Both the position numbers and the translations under genes were made by a program. Shown piece after piece: positions 1 to 5,229 of a stretch of 5,766 bases of DNA. This DNA is from JBBQWZ01 sp043788745 (lineage in GTDB: Bacteria; Acidobacteriota; Terriglobia; Bryobacterales; Bryobacteraceae), in contig JAYVTO010000109.1 of the NCBI GenBank assembly GCA_043788745.1, positions 1 through 5,766 on the forward strand. The letters are read 5' to 3'. Below the pieces are notes generated by a model that worked only from the letters and a program-made list of their open reading frames with translations, was not told the DNA's origin and ran no database searches. Position 1 is the first letter of the stretch. The number at the start of each line of letters is the position of its first letter.

Positions 1-15
1 GTTCTCACAACTCAT
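1..15 (-). CDS. Start of a minus-strand gene cut by the window edge (first five codons, MSCEN)
   Basis: Only the first five codons are visible, reading Met-Ser-Cys-Glu-Asn and leaving the window at position 1. The start is supported by an unusually good Shine-Dalgarno (AGGGAGGA, 21-28) six bases upstream of the ATG at 15. A beginning of the type Met-Ser-Cys-Glu is frequent in small anti-sigma factors with a zinc-finger (zf-HC2) domain, but five residues cannot establish a family, so no function is assigned. The upstream 350 bases hold no intact sigma-factor gene in the same direction, which weakens the anti-sigma idea. A short in-frame stretch (MPRDTSSELSIREEADEL, 59-5) overlaps this start in another frame and could be chance. 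Confidence 0.4.
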
Positions 16-20
16 CAGCT

Positions 21-28
21 TCCTCCCT
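21..28 (-). promoter_or_regulatory. Strong ribosome binding site for the gene leaving the left edge
   Basis: The minus strand reads AGGGAGGA, a near-perfect complement of the 16S rRNA 3' end. Its GGAGG core lies six bases before the ATG at 15. It is the best Shine-Dalgarno in the window and the main argument that a real gene begins here. Confidence 0.55.
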
Positions 29-121
29 GATCGAGAGTTCAGAAGATGTGTCGCGAGGCATGACGGCGATGCGCGAATGCGGGGATTCTCGTGCTGGGAG
101 GGGCTTTTGGTGTCTACGACA

Positions 122-138
122 GCCTAAGCTTCTTAGGC
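122..138. repeat. Perfect 7-bp inverted repeat (hairpin) beside the 11-bp array
   Basis: GCCTAAG at 122-128 is the exact reverse complement of CTTAGGC at 132-138, with a three-base loop. No T-tract follows on either strand, so it is not a typical intrinsic terminator. The right arm shares TAGGC with the first higher-order unit of the adjacent array (134-150), so the hairpin and the array may have arisen together. Confidence 0.6.
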
Positions 139-226
139 ACCGAATCCGCCACGAATCCGCCCCGAATCCGCCCTAGGCACCGAATCCGCCCCGGATTCGC
201 CCCGAATCCGCCCCGAATCCGCCCCC
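134..226. repeat. Two-level tandem repeat of an 11-bp CGAATCCGCCC unit, with a G-quadruplex pattern on the minus strand
   Basis: Units begin at 141, 152, 163, 181, 192, 203 and 214, at 11-bp spacing within each block. The unit at 192-199 reads CGGATTCG, the exact reverse complement of the CGAATCCG core. The 17-bp string TAGGCACCGAATCCGCC occurs at 134-150 and again at 174-190, so the array is built from two larger units 40 bp apart: a leader TAGGCAC followed by three, then four, 11-bp units. C-tracts at 189-192, 200-203, 211-214 and 222-226 are separated by exactly seven bases, so the minus strand has four G-tracts of 4-5 with 7-base loops. It lies in non-coding DNA upstream of the minus-strand gene at the left edge. 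Confidence 0.85.
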
Positions 227-364
227 GACAGTATAGGCTCGCGCCGCGGTATTGAAGAAGCCTCTCACTCTCTCAGTGGATTGTGCACGTCTGGTTAACT
301 GAGGCCTACCGCCTCGGAAAGAAACAACATCCGGGTCCGATGGCGGGCGCTTGGCCGGCAAAAT

Positions 365-511
365 CTATTTTTTTCAGCCCCGCGTGCCAGTTCAACATTA
401 CGGTTATTGGCGCTTTCGAGGTTGCTCGACCTGCACGGGAATTAGGAAGCGGCCGTCCCTGGCGACGTCAAACCGGCGGCGGAATAGCTCGACCGCTTCC
501 GGATAAGGTCT
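365..511 (-). pseudogene. Frameshifted remnant resembling the C-terminus of a WD40/PD40-repeat protein or Ser/Thr kinase
   Basis: Reading the minus strand from 511, one frame gives ...PEAVELFRRR then FDVARDGRFLIPVQVEQ before a TAA at 404-406. The overlapping -1 frame, entered near 422, gives TSK then APITVMLNWHAGLKK down to about 369. Joined, these resemble the end of acidobacterial TolB/PD40 beta-propeller proteins and propeller-bearing Ser/Thr kinases, which from memory commonly end in a pattern like YDVSRDGxRFLIN...APITVVLNWTAGLKK. After the two lysines the sequence has a run of seven A's (368-374, minus strand) and then TAG; with six A's the TAG at 365-367 would be in frame, giving a normal LKK stop. 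At least one frameshift, probably two, separates this from an intact reading frame. No propeller repeats remain between it and the HIT gene, so only a tail of about 45 codons survives. Family assignment rests on remembered motifs, not alignment. Confidence 0.5.
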
Positions 512-537
512 TCATCGCGTTCCAAGTGCGTCAGCAT

Positions 538-556
538 CGACAGGGCTGAGCTGTCG
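538..556 (-). terminator. Weak hairpin downstream of the HIT gene, doubtful terminator
   Basis: CGACAG (538-543) and CTGTCG (551-556) form a six-base-pair stem with a seven-base loop, starting about 25 bases past the stop codon of the HIT gene. There is no U-tract after it on the minus strand, so intrinsic termination is not shown. It is the only clear hairpin immediately after the operon. Confidence 0.2.
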
Positions 557-581
557 CTGGGGGACGTGCGTCGAGCGGCTT

Positions 582-1082
582 TTACCGCAGCGCTGAGACC
601 AGTTTTGCATGGCTGTCTTCCAGGCTTTCCGGGAGCACGCGCGTTTCGGCTACCGTCGTCATGAAGTTCACATCGCCGAACCACCTGGGCAGCACGTGCA
701 TGTGGATGTGGCCCGCGACGCCTGCGCCGGCGGCGGCTCCAAGATTCATGCCGATATTGATTCCACCGGGCTTGTACGCCTTCTCCAAAGCGGCTTCGAA
801 GCGCGCCGCCATGCGCATCATCTCGTCGAGCGCCTCGGCGCCGGTCGCGTGAGCGCATTCCGCCAAACTCGCCGCGTGCGCATACGGCGCGACCATCAAA
901 TGGCCGCCGGTGTACGGATAGATATTGAGGAGCGCAAAGCAGTGTTCGCCGCGCGCGAGCACGAAATTCTCGCGATCCGCAGCTTCAGAAACCCACTTGC
1001 CCTTGACGCAGAAGACGCAGGCTTCCTCGTGCTTCGCCGATGAAACGTAGCGAAATCGCCAGGGGCTGAACAGATGATCCAT
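582..1082 (-). CDS. HIT-family (histidine triad) nucleotide hydrolase/transferase
   Basis: A 166-residue cytoplasmic protein of the histidine triad superfamily, whose members cleave or phosphorolyse nucleotide phosphoanhydride or phosphoramidate bonds, often in dinucleoside polyphosphates such as Ap4A. The signature HIHMHVL is at residues 125-131, with H127 expected to be the nucleophile. GGHLMVAPYAHA (59-70) matches the conserved upstream HIT strand. An N-terminal CVFC pair (C22, C25) is probably part of a zinc site, and the opening LFSPWRFRYV is typical of the longer bacterial FHIT/Ap4A-phosphorylase-like branch. The exact substrate cannot be read from sequence. It starts 29 bases after the HU/IHF stop and is probably the last gene of the rpsA operon. 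No Shine-Dalgarno precedes its ATG (the 25 bases upstream are C-rich), so translation may depend on coupling to the upstream gene. The start is chosen because the conserved N-terminal motif follows directly. Confidence 0.95.
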   Translation of the reverse strand: MDHLFSPWRFRYVSSAKHEEACVFCVKGKWVSEAADRENFVLARGEHCFALLNIYPYTGGHLMVAPYAHAASLAECAHATGAEALDEMMRMAARFEAALEKAYKPGGINIGMNLGAAAGAGVAGHIHMHVLPRWFGDVNFMTTVAETRVLPESLEDSHAKLVSALR

Positions 1083-1111
1083 CGGAGCGGCAGGGGCGGG
1101 GAAGCCCGAGC

Positions 1112-1423
1112 CTATTCGGCTGCCGGAGCGTCAGCCGCCGGGACGCCGTCTTTGTTGACGAGGTCCTTCAGTTCCTTGCTGGGCTTGAAGTATGGAATGC
1201 GCTTCGCGGGCACTTCGACGCGGGCGCCGGTCTTCGGATTGCGCCCGATGCGCGGCTGACGCTGCCGGGTCCGGAAGCTTCCGAATCCACGGATCTCGAT
1301 CTTGTCGCCGGTCCGCAGAGCGCGGACGACGCTATCGAAAATGGCCTCGACGATCACTTCCGAATCTTTCCTCGTCATCTCCACGACGCGAGAAACCTCT
1401 TCGATTAATTCGGCTTTGGTCAT
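1112..1423 (-). CDS. HU/IHF-family nucleoid DNA-binding protein
   Basis: A 103-residue small basic DNA-bending protein that acts as a dimer in the nucleoid. The family signature is intact: IEIRGFGSF (42-50), then GRNPKTG (60-66) in the beta-arm, including P63, the proline that intercalates into DNA in HU and IHF. PYFKPSKELKDLVN (77-90) is the conserved C-terminal helix region. The start MTKAELIEEV and the position directly after rpsA recall IHF-beta (ihfB), but HU and IHF subunits cannot be safely separated here, so no symbol is given. About 13 residues (KDGVPAADAPAAE) extend past the usual 90-residue end as an Ala/Pro-rich acidic tail. The ATG lies 44 bases after the rpsA stop and has a good purine-rich ribosome binding site. 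No separate promoter was recognised, so it is probably co-transcribed with rpsA. Confidence 0.97.
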   Translation of the reverse strand: MTKAELIEEVSRVVEMTRKDSEVIVEAIFDSVVRALRTGDKIEIRGFGSFRTRQRQPRIGRNPKTGARVEVPAKRIPYFKPSKELKDLVNKDGVPAADAPAAE

Positions 1424-1429
1424 GAACGG

Positions 1430-1437
1430 CCTTCCTC
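1430..1437 (-). promoter_or_regulatory. Ribosome binding site of the HU/IHF gene
   Basis: The minus strand reads GAGGAAGG here, part of a longer purine run, ending six bases before the ATG at 1423. It supports this start and indicates that the gene is translated independently of S1. Confidence 0.75.
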
Positions 1438-1452
1438 TTTTCCTCTGTGCTT

Positions 1453-1467
1453 ACTTAACTCTTAAGT
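1453..1467. repeat. AT-rich 6-bp inverted repeat in the rpsA-HU/IHF spacer
   Basis: ACTTAA (1453-1458) and TTAAGT (1462-1467) are perfect arms around a CTC loop, beginning one base after the rpsA stop codon. The stem is all A-T except one pair and has no T-tract behind it, so it is too weak for a terminator. It might be a processing or binding site, or chance. Confidence 0.35.
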
Positions 1468-3339
1468 TCAATGCTTCTTTAACGCTTCTTCTATAGTAGT
1501 CGTCGCAGCCACAGCCTGTCTCTGGTAGTCCTCCAGGCGAGTCTTTTCCTCGTCGTCGGCCACGGCGCGCAAGCTCAAGCCGATCTTCTTTTCGTTCTCA
1601 TTGAGCTTGATAATTTTGAAATCGTATTCCTCGCCGATCGGCAGCGGGGTGTCGGTTTCCGCTCCGCCCAACGCCGGAATCTCAGTGCGATGGCACAGCG
1701 CCTCCACTCCCGGAGCCAACTCGACAAACATGCCGAAGGCCGCCGACCGCGCCACGCGGCCGCGAACCAGATCGTCCACTTGGTGCGTGCGGAAAAAGCT
1801 CTCCCAGGCGTCGGGCTGCAACTGCTTTACGCCCAACGAAAGCCGGCGGTTCTTGGCGTCGATGTTCAGGATCACAGCCTGCACCATCTGGCCCTTCTTG
1901 ACCACTTCCGAGGGATGCTTCACGCGCTTGGTCCACGACATGTCGGACACGTGAACCAGGCCGTCGACGCCTTCTTCAATCTCAATGAACGCCCCGAAAT
2001 CGGCGAGCTTGCGAACGCGGCCTTCGACGACGCTGCCGATCGAATAGCGCTCGGATACCGTCGTCCACGGGTCGGCTTCCAGTTGCTTGATCCCTAGAGA
2101 AACGCGGCGATCTTTTGATTTCACTTCAAGAACGACAGCTTCCACCTGGTCGCCGGCTTTGACCACCTTCGTCGGATGCTTCATCCGGCGGCTCCAGGTC
2201 ATCTCGGAGATGTGCACAAGGCCTTCGACCCCGGCTTCGAGTTCCACGAACGCGCCGTAGTCGGTGACGCTCATGACGCGGCCGATGATCTTGTTGCCGG
2301 GCGGATAGCGCTCAATCACGCTTTCCCACGGGTCGGGCTGCATCTGCTTCAGGCCGAGCGAAATGCGTTCCTTCTCTTTGTCGAACTTCAGGACCTTGAC
2401 CGAGATTTCGTCACCCGCCTGCAATACTTCCGATGGATGGTTCACGCGGCCGTGCGAGACGTCGCTGACGTGCAGCAGTCCGTCGATGCCGCCCAAGTCG
2501 ATGAACGCGCCGTACTCGGTCAGGTTCTTGACGATGCCGGTCACGACGGCACCTTCTTCGATGTGCTCCAGCGCTTCTGTCTTGCGCGCGGTTACGTCCT
2601 GCTCGACCGCCGCCTTGCGTGAAACGACTACATTGCCGCGACGGCGGTTCAGTTTCACGACTTTGACCGGAATGTCCTGGCCTACCATCGAATCCAGGTT
2701 GAAGACAGGCCGAACGTCGATTTGCGACGCGGGCATGAACGCCGCGACGCCGACATCGACCATCAGGCCGCCTTTGGTTCGTTCCGTTACGCGGCCGGAA
2801 ACTACCGATTGATCGCGGTACGCCTGCTCGAGCGTATCCCAGACGCGAACCTTGCTCGCGCGGTCATGCGAGAGCGTCACGTAGCCTTCAACATGCGGCC
2901 CGTGCCGGTCGATCATGACGTCGATGGTGTCGCCGGGTTTCACGGTGACGGTGCCATCCGCCGCACGCAATTGCGCCGCAGGAACATAGCCTTCGGTCTT
3001 ATAGCCGAAGTCGACGATGACTTCGTTTTGCGTGATCTTCAGGACGTAGCCATGCAGCACTTCGCCTTCTGACGGCGGATTGAAGTGGCGGTCGTCGAGC
3101 AGGTTGGCGAGGTCTTCTTCCTCGTAAGCGGCTGCTTCCATCGCCTCAAAGTCGGCTTCGGAAGGCCCGGTTGACTGCTCTTCGCCGGAGTCGTCGCCGG
3201 GTTGCGGCGCCCCGGGCATCGGGTGACTCGTGGAAGGCGCGCCTGGCATGGCGGGGCGTCCTGGCTGCGCTGCACTACCAGGAGCCGAAGGTGAGGAAGC
3301 CTGATGTGCGAGTTTCGGATCGTCCACGCCGCTGGGCAT
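1468..3339 (-). CDS. rpsA: 30S ribosomal protein S1, six S1 domains
   Basis: Ribosomal protein S1 binds mRNA leaders and helps load them onto the 30S subunit. At 623 residues it is longer than the E. coli protein (557). Six S1 (OB-fold) repeats lie at about 92-157, 178-243, 263-331, 348-418, 435-505 and 522-591. Repeats 3-5 are the most canonical, each with a (Y/F)GAF(I/V) strand (276-280, 361-365, 448-452), a G(L/V)(L/V)H(V/I)S motif and a closing SLG(L/I/V)KQ. Repeats 1 and 2 are divergent, as expected for the ribosome-docking domains, and repeat 6 has GMFVE instead of GAF. The first ~60 residues are low-complexity Pro/Ala/Gly/Ser with MPGAP at 31-35 and 41-45, followed by an acidic helix-like stretch (61-83) that may correspond to the S2-binding N-terminus of E. 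coli S1. The start is supported by GGAG ten bases upstream and a near-consensus promoter about 80 bases upstream. It is first in a likely rpsA-HU/IHF-HIT operon. Confidence 0.98.
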   Translation of the reverse strand: MPSGVDDPKLAHQASSPSAPGSAAQPGRPAMPGAPSTSHPMPGAPQPGDDSGEEQSTGPSEADFEAMEAAAYEEEDLANLLDDRHFNPPSEGEVLHGYVLKITQNEVIVDFGYKTEGYVPAAQLRAADGTVTVKPGDTIDVMIDRHGPHVEGYVTLSHDRASKVRVWDTLEQAYRDQSVVSGRVTERTKGGLMVDVGVAAFMPASQIDVRPVFNLDSMVGQDIPVKVVKLNRRRGNVVVSRKAAVEQDVTARKTEALEHIEEGAVVTGIVKNLTEYGAFIDLGGIDGLLHVSDVSHGRVNHPSEVLQAGDEISVKVLKFDKEKERISLGLKQMQPDPWESVIERYPPGNKIIGRVMSVTDYGAFVELEAGVEGLVHISEMTWSRRMKHPTKVVKAGDQVEAVVLEVKSKDRRVSLGIKQLEADPWTTVSERYSIGSVVEGRVRKLADFGAFIEIEEGVDGLVHVSDMSWTKRVKHPSEVVKKGQMVQAVILNIDAKNRRLSLGVKQLQPDAWESFFRTHQVDDLVRGRVARSAAFGMFVELAPGVEALCHRTEIPALGGAETDTPLPIGEEYDFKIIKLNENEKKIGLSLRAVADDEEKTRLEDYQRQAVAATTTIEEALKKH

Positions 3340-3349
3340 AGTGAAATGA

Positions 3350-3353
3350 CTCC
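3350..3353 (-). promoter_or_regulatory. Ribosome binding site of rpsA
   Basis: GGAG on the minus strand, ten bases before the ATG at 3339, within CTGGAGTCA. The spacing is slightly long, but it favours this start over the internal Met codons 31, 41 and 67, none of which was needed to explain the domain layout. Confidence 0.6.
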
Positions 3354-3396
3354 AGAAAATCTGATCTCAGCGGTCGGTCAAATCGCGGACAAACCC

Positions 3397-3408
3397 TTGA
3401 TAGATCAA
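3397..3408. repeat. 12-bp palindrome at the start of the rpsA leader
   Basis: TTGATAGATCAA has perfect 5-bp arms around AG. Given the promoter at 3418-3446, it falls roughly at +4 to +15 of the rpsA transcript. Its position suits an operator or a small 5' RNA hairpin, but it is short enough to be chance. Confidence 0.35.
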
Positions 3409-3417
3409 TACTTCAGA

Positions 3418-3446
3418 AATATAGCGGAATGGGCGGGGCGTGTCAA
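3418..3446 (-). promoter_or_regulatory. Near-consensus sigma70 promoter of the rpsA operon
   Basis: The minus strand carries TTGACA (3446-3441, a perfect -35), a 17-base spacer, and TATATT (3423-3418, five of six to the -10 consensus). Transcription would begin near 3411, giving a leader of about 72 bases before the rpsA ATG. Optimal spacing and near-consensus boxes fit a highly expressed ribosomal protein gene. A 15-bp-period direct repeat lies three bases upstream of the -35 box. Confidence 0.85.
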
Positions 3447-3448
3447 CC

Positions 3449-3477
3449 GCGAGCCTCATGATTGCGAGCCTCATGAT
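3449..3477. repeat. Direct repeat of 14 bp, 15-bp period, next to the rpsA -35 box
   Basis: GCGAGCCTCATGAT occurs at 3449-3462 and, without mismatch, at 3464-3477. Each copy contains the palindrome TCATGA. The pair abuts the -35 element of the rpsA promoter, the usual site for an UP element or activator, although the repeat is not A/T-rich like a classical UP element. It may be paired regulator sites or a recent tandem duplication. Confidence 0.8.
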
Positions 3478-3526
3478 GTGTCGCGGCAAAGTGAGAATGT
3501 CCTAATTTGTCCCAGGTAGAAAAGTC

Positions 3527-3552
3527 GGTAGTGGGTCAGTTGAACCACTACC
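3527..3552. repeat. 26-bp near-palindrome upstream of the hydrolase gene
   Basis: GGTAGTGG (3527-3534) and CCACTACC (3545-3552) are perfect 8-bp arms; inside them TCA and TGA also pair, leaving mismatches at two symmetric positions. It ends about 50 bases before the hydrolase ATG and lies about 80 bases upstream of the rpsA -35 box. It could be a dimeric repressor site for the hydrolase, a hairpin in its leader, or an insertion-sequence scar. No convincing sigma70 promoter was found for the hydrolase to anchor it. Confidence 0.6.
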
Positions 3553-3601
3553 TTCTGGGGCGACGCGGATTCTGACTGCCGGATTGGGTAAGCTTTGATG
3601 C

Positions 3602-5080
3602 ATGATGATGACTCTTGGCAACCTGCTTCTGCTAGTTTCAGCCGTCGGGCTCTTTGCCGCTACGCCGTTGCCGAAGGCAGCGCTGATGGAAGTCACGCCG
3701 CAGTCGTATCCCTTTGGCGCTGCCGACCACACGCTCGTCCCGGAGAACCTGAAGGCCGCCGGCTATGTCGAGCAGGAGTTTCTCGTGAGCGGTACGGCCA
3801 ACGTGTACGACTGGCCGGAGGGCGGTGCGGCAAAAGTGCGTACCGCGAATGCTCCTTACGCGACCCGGGTCCTTGTGCGCCGCCCGGCTTCCCGCGCGAA
3901 ATTCAGCGGTGTGGTCGTGGTCGAGATGCTGAATCCATCAAATCTCTTTGACCTCAACATCGGCTGGGGATTGACGCACCGGCAGTTCCTCCGCGACGGC
4001 GATGCTTGGGTTGGCATCACCGCAAAGCCGGTCGCCGTCGCGACGTTGAAGACGTTCGATTCCGCTCGCTACGCGGCGCTCTCGTGGACAAATCCGCTGC
4101 CTCTCGACGACCCGCGCAACTGCGCAACGGTCGCCCGGGACAGTGAGCGTACAACGGAAAATGGCCTGGTCTGGGACATACACAGCCAAGTCGGCGCGTG
4201 GCTGCGCAGTGGCGACGCTTCTAATCCATTGCACTACGGCCGTGCCTCCGTCAAAGATCATCCGGTGAAGCACGTCTACGCCTGGGGCTTCTCGCAAACA
4301 GGCGCGTTTCTCTACACCTATGTGAACGCGATCCACCCGCTCGATGTCGCTGCGAATGGACGGCCCATTTACGATGCCTATCTGATCGCGGTTGCCGCCG
4401 GGCCCACGCCGATCCATCAATGCGCCGCGCCGCTCCCGGCCGGCGATCCCCGGCGGCAGATTCGAAATGCCGGCGTGCCGATCGTCCATGTGATGAGCCA
4501 GTCCGATTACTTGCGCGCGATTCCTGCGCGCAGGGAGGACAGCGATGCCGCGCCGGACCAGTTCCGGCATTACGAACTGGCGGGAGCGGGTCATGCAACC
4601 CCCGACGAATTGCGCAGCGCCGCGGCGCCTGACGATATCGGCAAGGGCGGGCGTGCCGTGCCGCCGCTCACGTGCAACGAGGGCCCCCGGAGCAGGTTCC
4701 CGAGTTGGGTGGCGTTCGACGCGATGTTCCGAAACCTGGATCTCTGGGTTCGCAAAGCAATCGCTCCGCCGCACGCGGATCCCATTCGGGTCGACAACGG
4801 CACGCCGGTGCTCGACAAGTTCGGCAACGTGACAGGCGGCTACCGGTCGCCCTTCGTGGATGCGCCCGCGAGCAAGTGGTCCGGCAATTCCACCGGCGCA
4901 TCTTTCTGTATGATTGCGGGCCACGAGACGCCGTTCAGGCCACAGCAGTTCGAGCAAACGTACCGCACACGGCTGTCCTATCAGAAGGCCTTCTCCGCGA
5001 GCGTTACGTCCTTGACCAAGGCCCGTTTCATCGTCCAGGAGGATCGCCGTGAGCTGCTGCAGTTGGAGAAGGATCGCTAG
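3602..5080 (+). CDS. Secreted alpha/beta hydrolase-domain protein, substrate unknown
   Basis: A 492-residue protein with a signal peptide: a short N-terminus, then a hydrophobic core at about 5-20 (LGNLLLLVSAVGLFAA), probably cut near residues 20-26, so it likely acts in the periplasm or outside the cell. It resembles the uncharacterised alpha/beta hydrolase family found in soil bacteria (Pfam 'alpha/beta hydrolase domain', probably PF20091, from memory). GFSQTG at 229-234 forms the nucleophile elbow with S231, GAGHAT at 328-333 gives the likely catalytic H331, and D302 in SQSDY is a plausible acid. The opening GYVEQEFLVSG then TANVYDWPEGG (54-75), and VVEMLNPSN (106-114), are also family-like. 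Four cysteines (174, 274, 358, 436) could form disulfides. Esterase or lipase-type chemistry is inferred, not shown. Three ATGs in a row (3602, 3605, 3608) are possible starts, and no good Shine-Dalgarno precedes them. It is divergent from rpsA with no obvious functional link. Confidence 0.93.
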   Translation: MMMTLGNLLLLVSAVGLFAATPLPKAALMEVTPQSYPFGAADHTLVPENLKAAGYVEQEFLVSGTANVYDWPEGGAAKVRTANAPYATRVLVRRPASRAKFSGVVVVEMLNPSNLFDLNIGWGLTHRQFLRDGDAWVGITAKPVAVATLKTFDSARYAALSWTNPLPLDDPRNCATVARDSERTTENGLVWDIHSQVGAWLRSGDASNPLHYGRASVKDHPVKHVYAWGFSQTGAFLYTYVNAIHPLDVAANGRPIYDAYLIAVAAGPTPIHQCAAPLPAGDPRRQIRNAGVPIVHVMSQSDYLRAIPARREDSDAAPDQFRHYELAGAGHATPDELRSAAAPDDIGKGGRAVPPLTCNEGPRSRFPSWVAFDAMFRNLDLWVRKAIAPPHADPIRVDNGTPVLDKFGNVTGGYRSPFVDAPASKWSGNSTGASFCMIAGHETPFRPQQFEQTYRTRLSYQKAFSASVTSLTKARFIVQEDRRELLQLEKDR

Positions 5081-5140
5081 CAGCTAATGCCGTGACCGGC
5101 AATCAATGTCCCCGGGCTGACGCCGGAATCCAACCCCGCC

Positions 5141-5179
5141 GGAGCGAAACCGGGGAGCGAAACCGGGGAGCGAAACTGT
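5141..5179. repeat. Three-copy 13-bp tandem repeat (GGAGCGAAACCGG)
   Basis: Copies lie at 5141-5153, 5154-5166 and 5167-5179. The first two are identical and the third changes at the end to GGAGCGAAACTGT. It sits 60 bases downstream of the hydrolase stop and runs straight into the inverted repeat at 5179-5229. Unit length is not a multiple of three within a shared reading frame, which argues against coding. Confidence 0.85.
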
Positions 5180-5229
5180 GCCAACGAACCCTGGACACAA
5201 TTCTTTGAGAACTCTGGGTTCGTTCGGCA
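5179..5229. repeat. Long imperfect inverted repeat downstream of the hydrolase
   Basis: TGCCAACGAACCC (5179-5191) pairs with GGGTTCGTTCGGCA (5216-5229), differing only by one extra base that would bulge. Inside the 24-base loop, TTCT (5201-5204) and AGAA (5208-5211) can form a second small stem. The whole 51 bases could fold as one hairpin in the 3' untranslated RNA of the hydrolase. There is no T-tract, so it is not a standard intrinsic terminator; it may stabilise RNA, act in factor-dependent ending, or be a mobile palindromic repeat. Confidence 0.6.

Noticed and set aside
134..226. CRISPR array
   Set aside because: Units are 10-11 bp and contiguous, with no unique spacers of about 30 bp and no cas genes nearby.
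368..374. Intrinsic terminator on the plus strand (T-run after GC-rich DNA)
   Set aside because: No stable stem directly precedes the seven T's and there is no plus-strand gene upstream. The run is better explained as the end of the minus-strand remnant.
283..549. 88-codon plus-strand frame
   Set aside because: It is antisense to the remnant at 365-511, and its residues show no family pattern, whereas the minus strand does.
442..858. 138-codon minus-strand frame overlapping the 3' part of the HIT gene
   Set aside because: Most of it is an out-of-frame shadow of the HIT gene, with very high Arg content. Its downstream end overlaps the propeller-protein remnant but does not carry the recognisable residues.
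609..1043. 144-codon plus-strand frame opposite the HIT gene
   Set aside because: Antisense shadow of a conserved gene with no own motif or ribosome binding site.
1601..3072. Several plus-strand open frames of 84-149 codons opposite rpsA
   Set aside because: All are antisense to well-conserved S1 domains and carry periodic His/Asp/Val patterns that mirror the repeated S1 motifs.
3938..4957. 339-codon open frame on the minus strand
   Set aside because: It lies wholly antisense to the hydrolase gene, is Arg-rich in the way expected from GC-biased complementary codons, and shows no domain motif. The hydrolase has a signal peptide and catalytic motifs in the correct frame.
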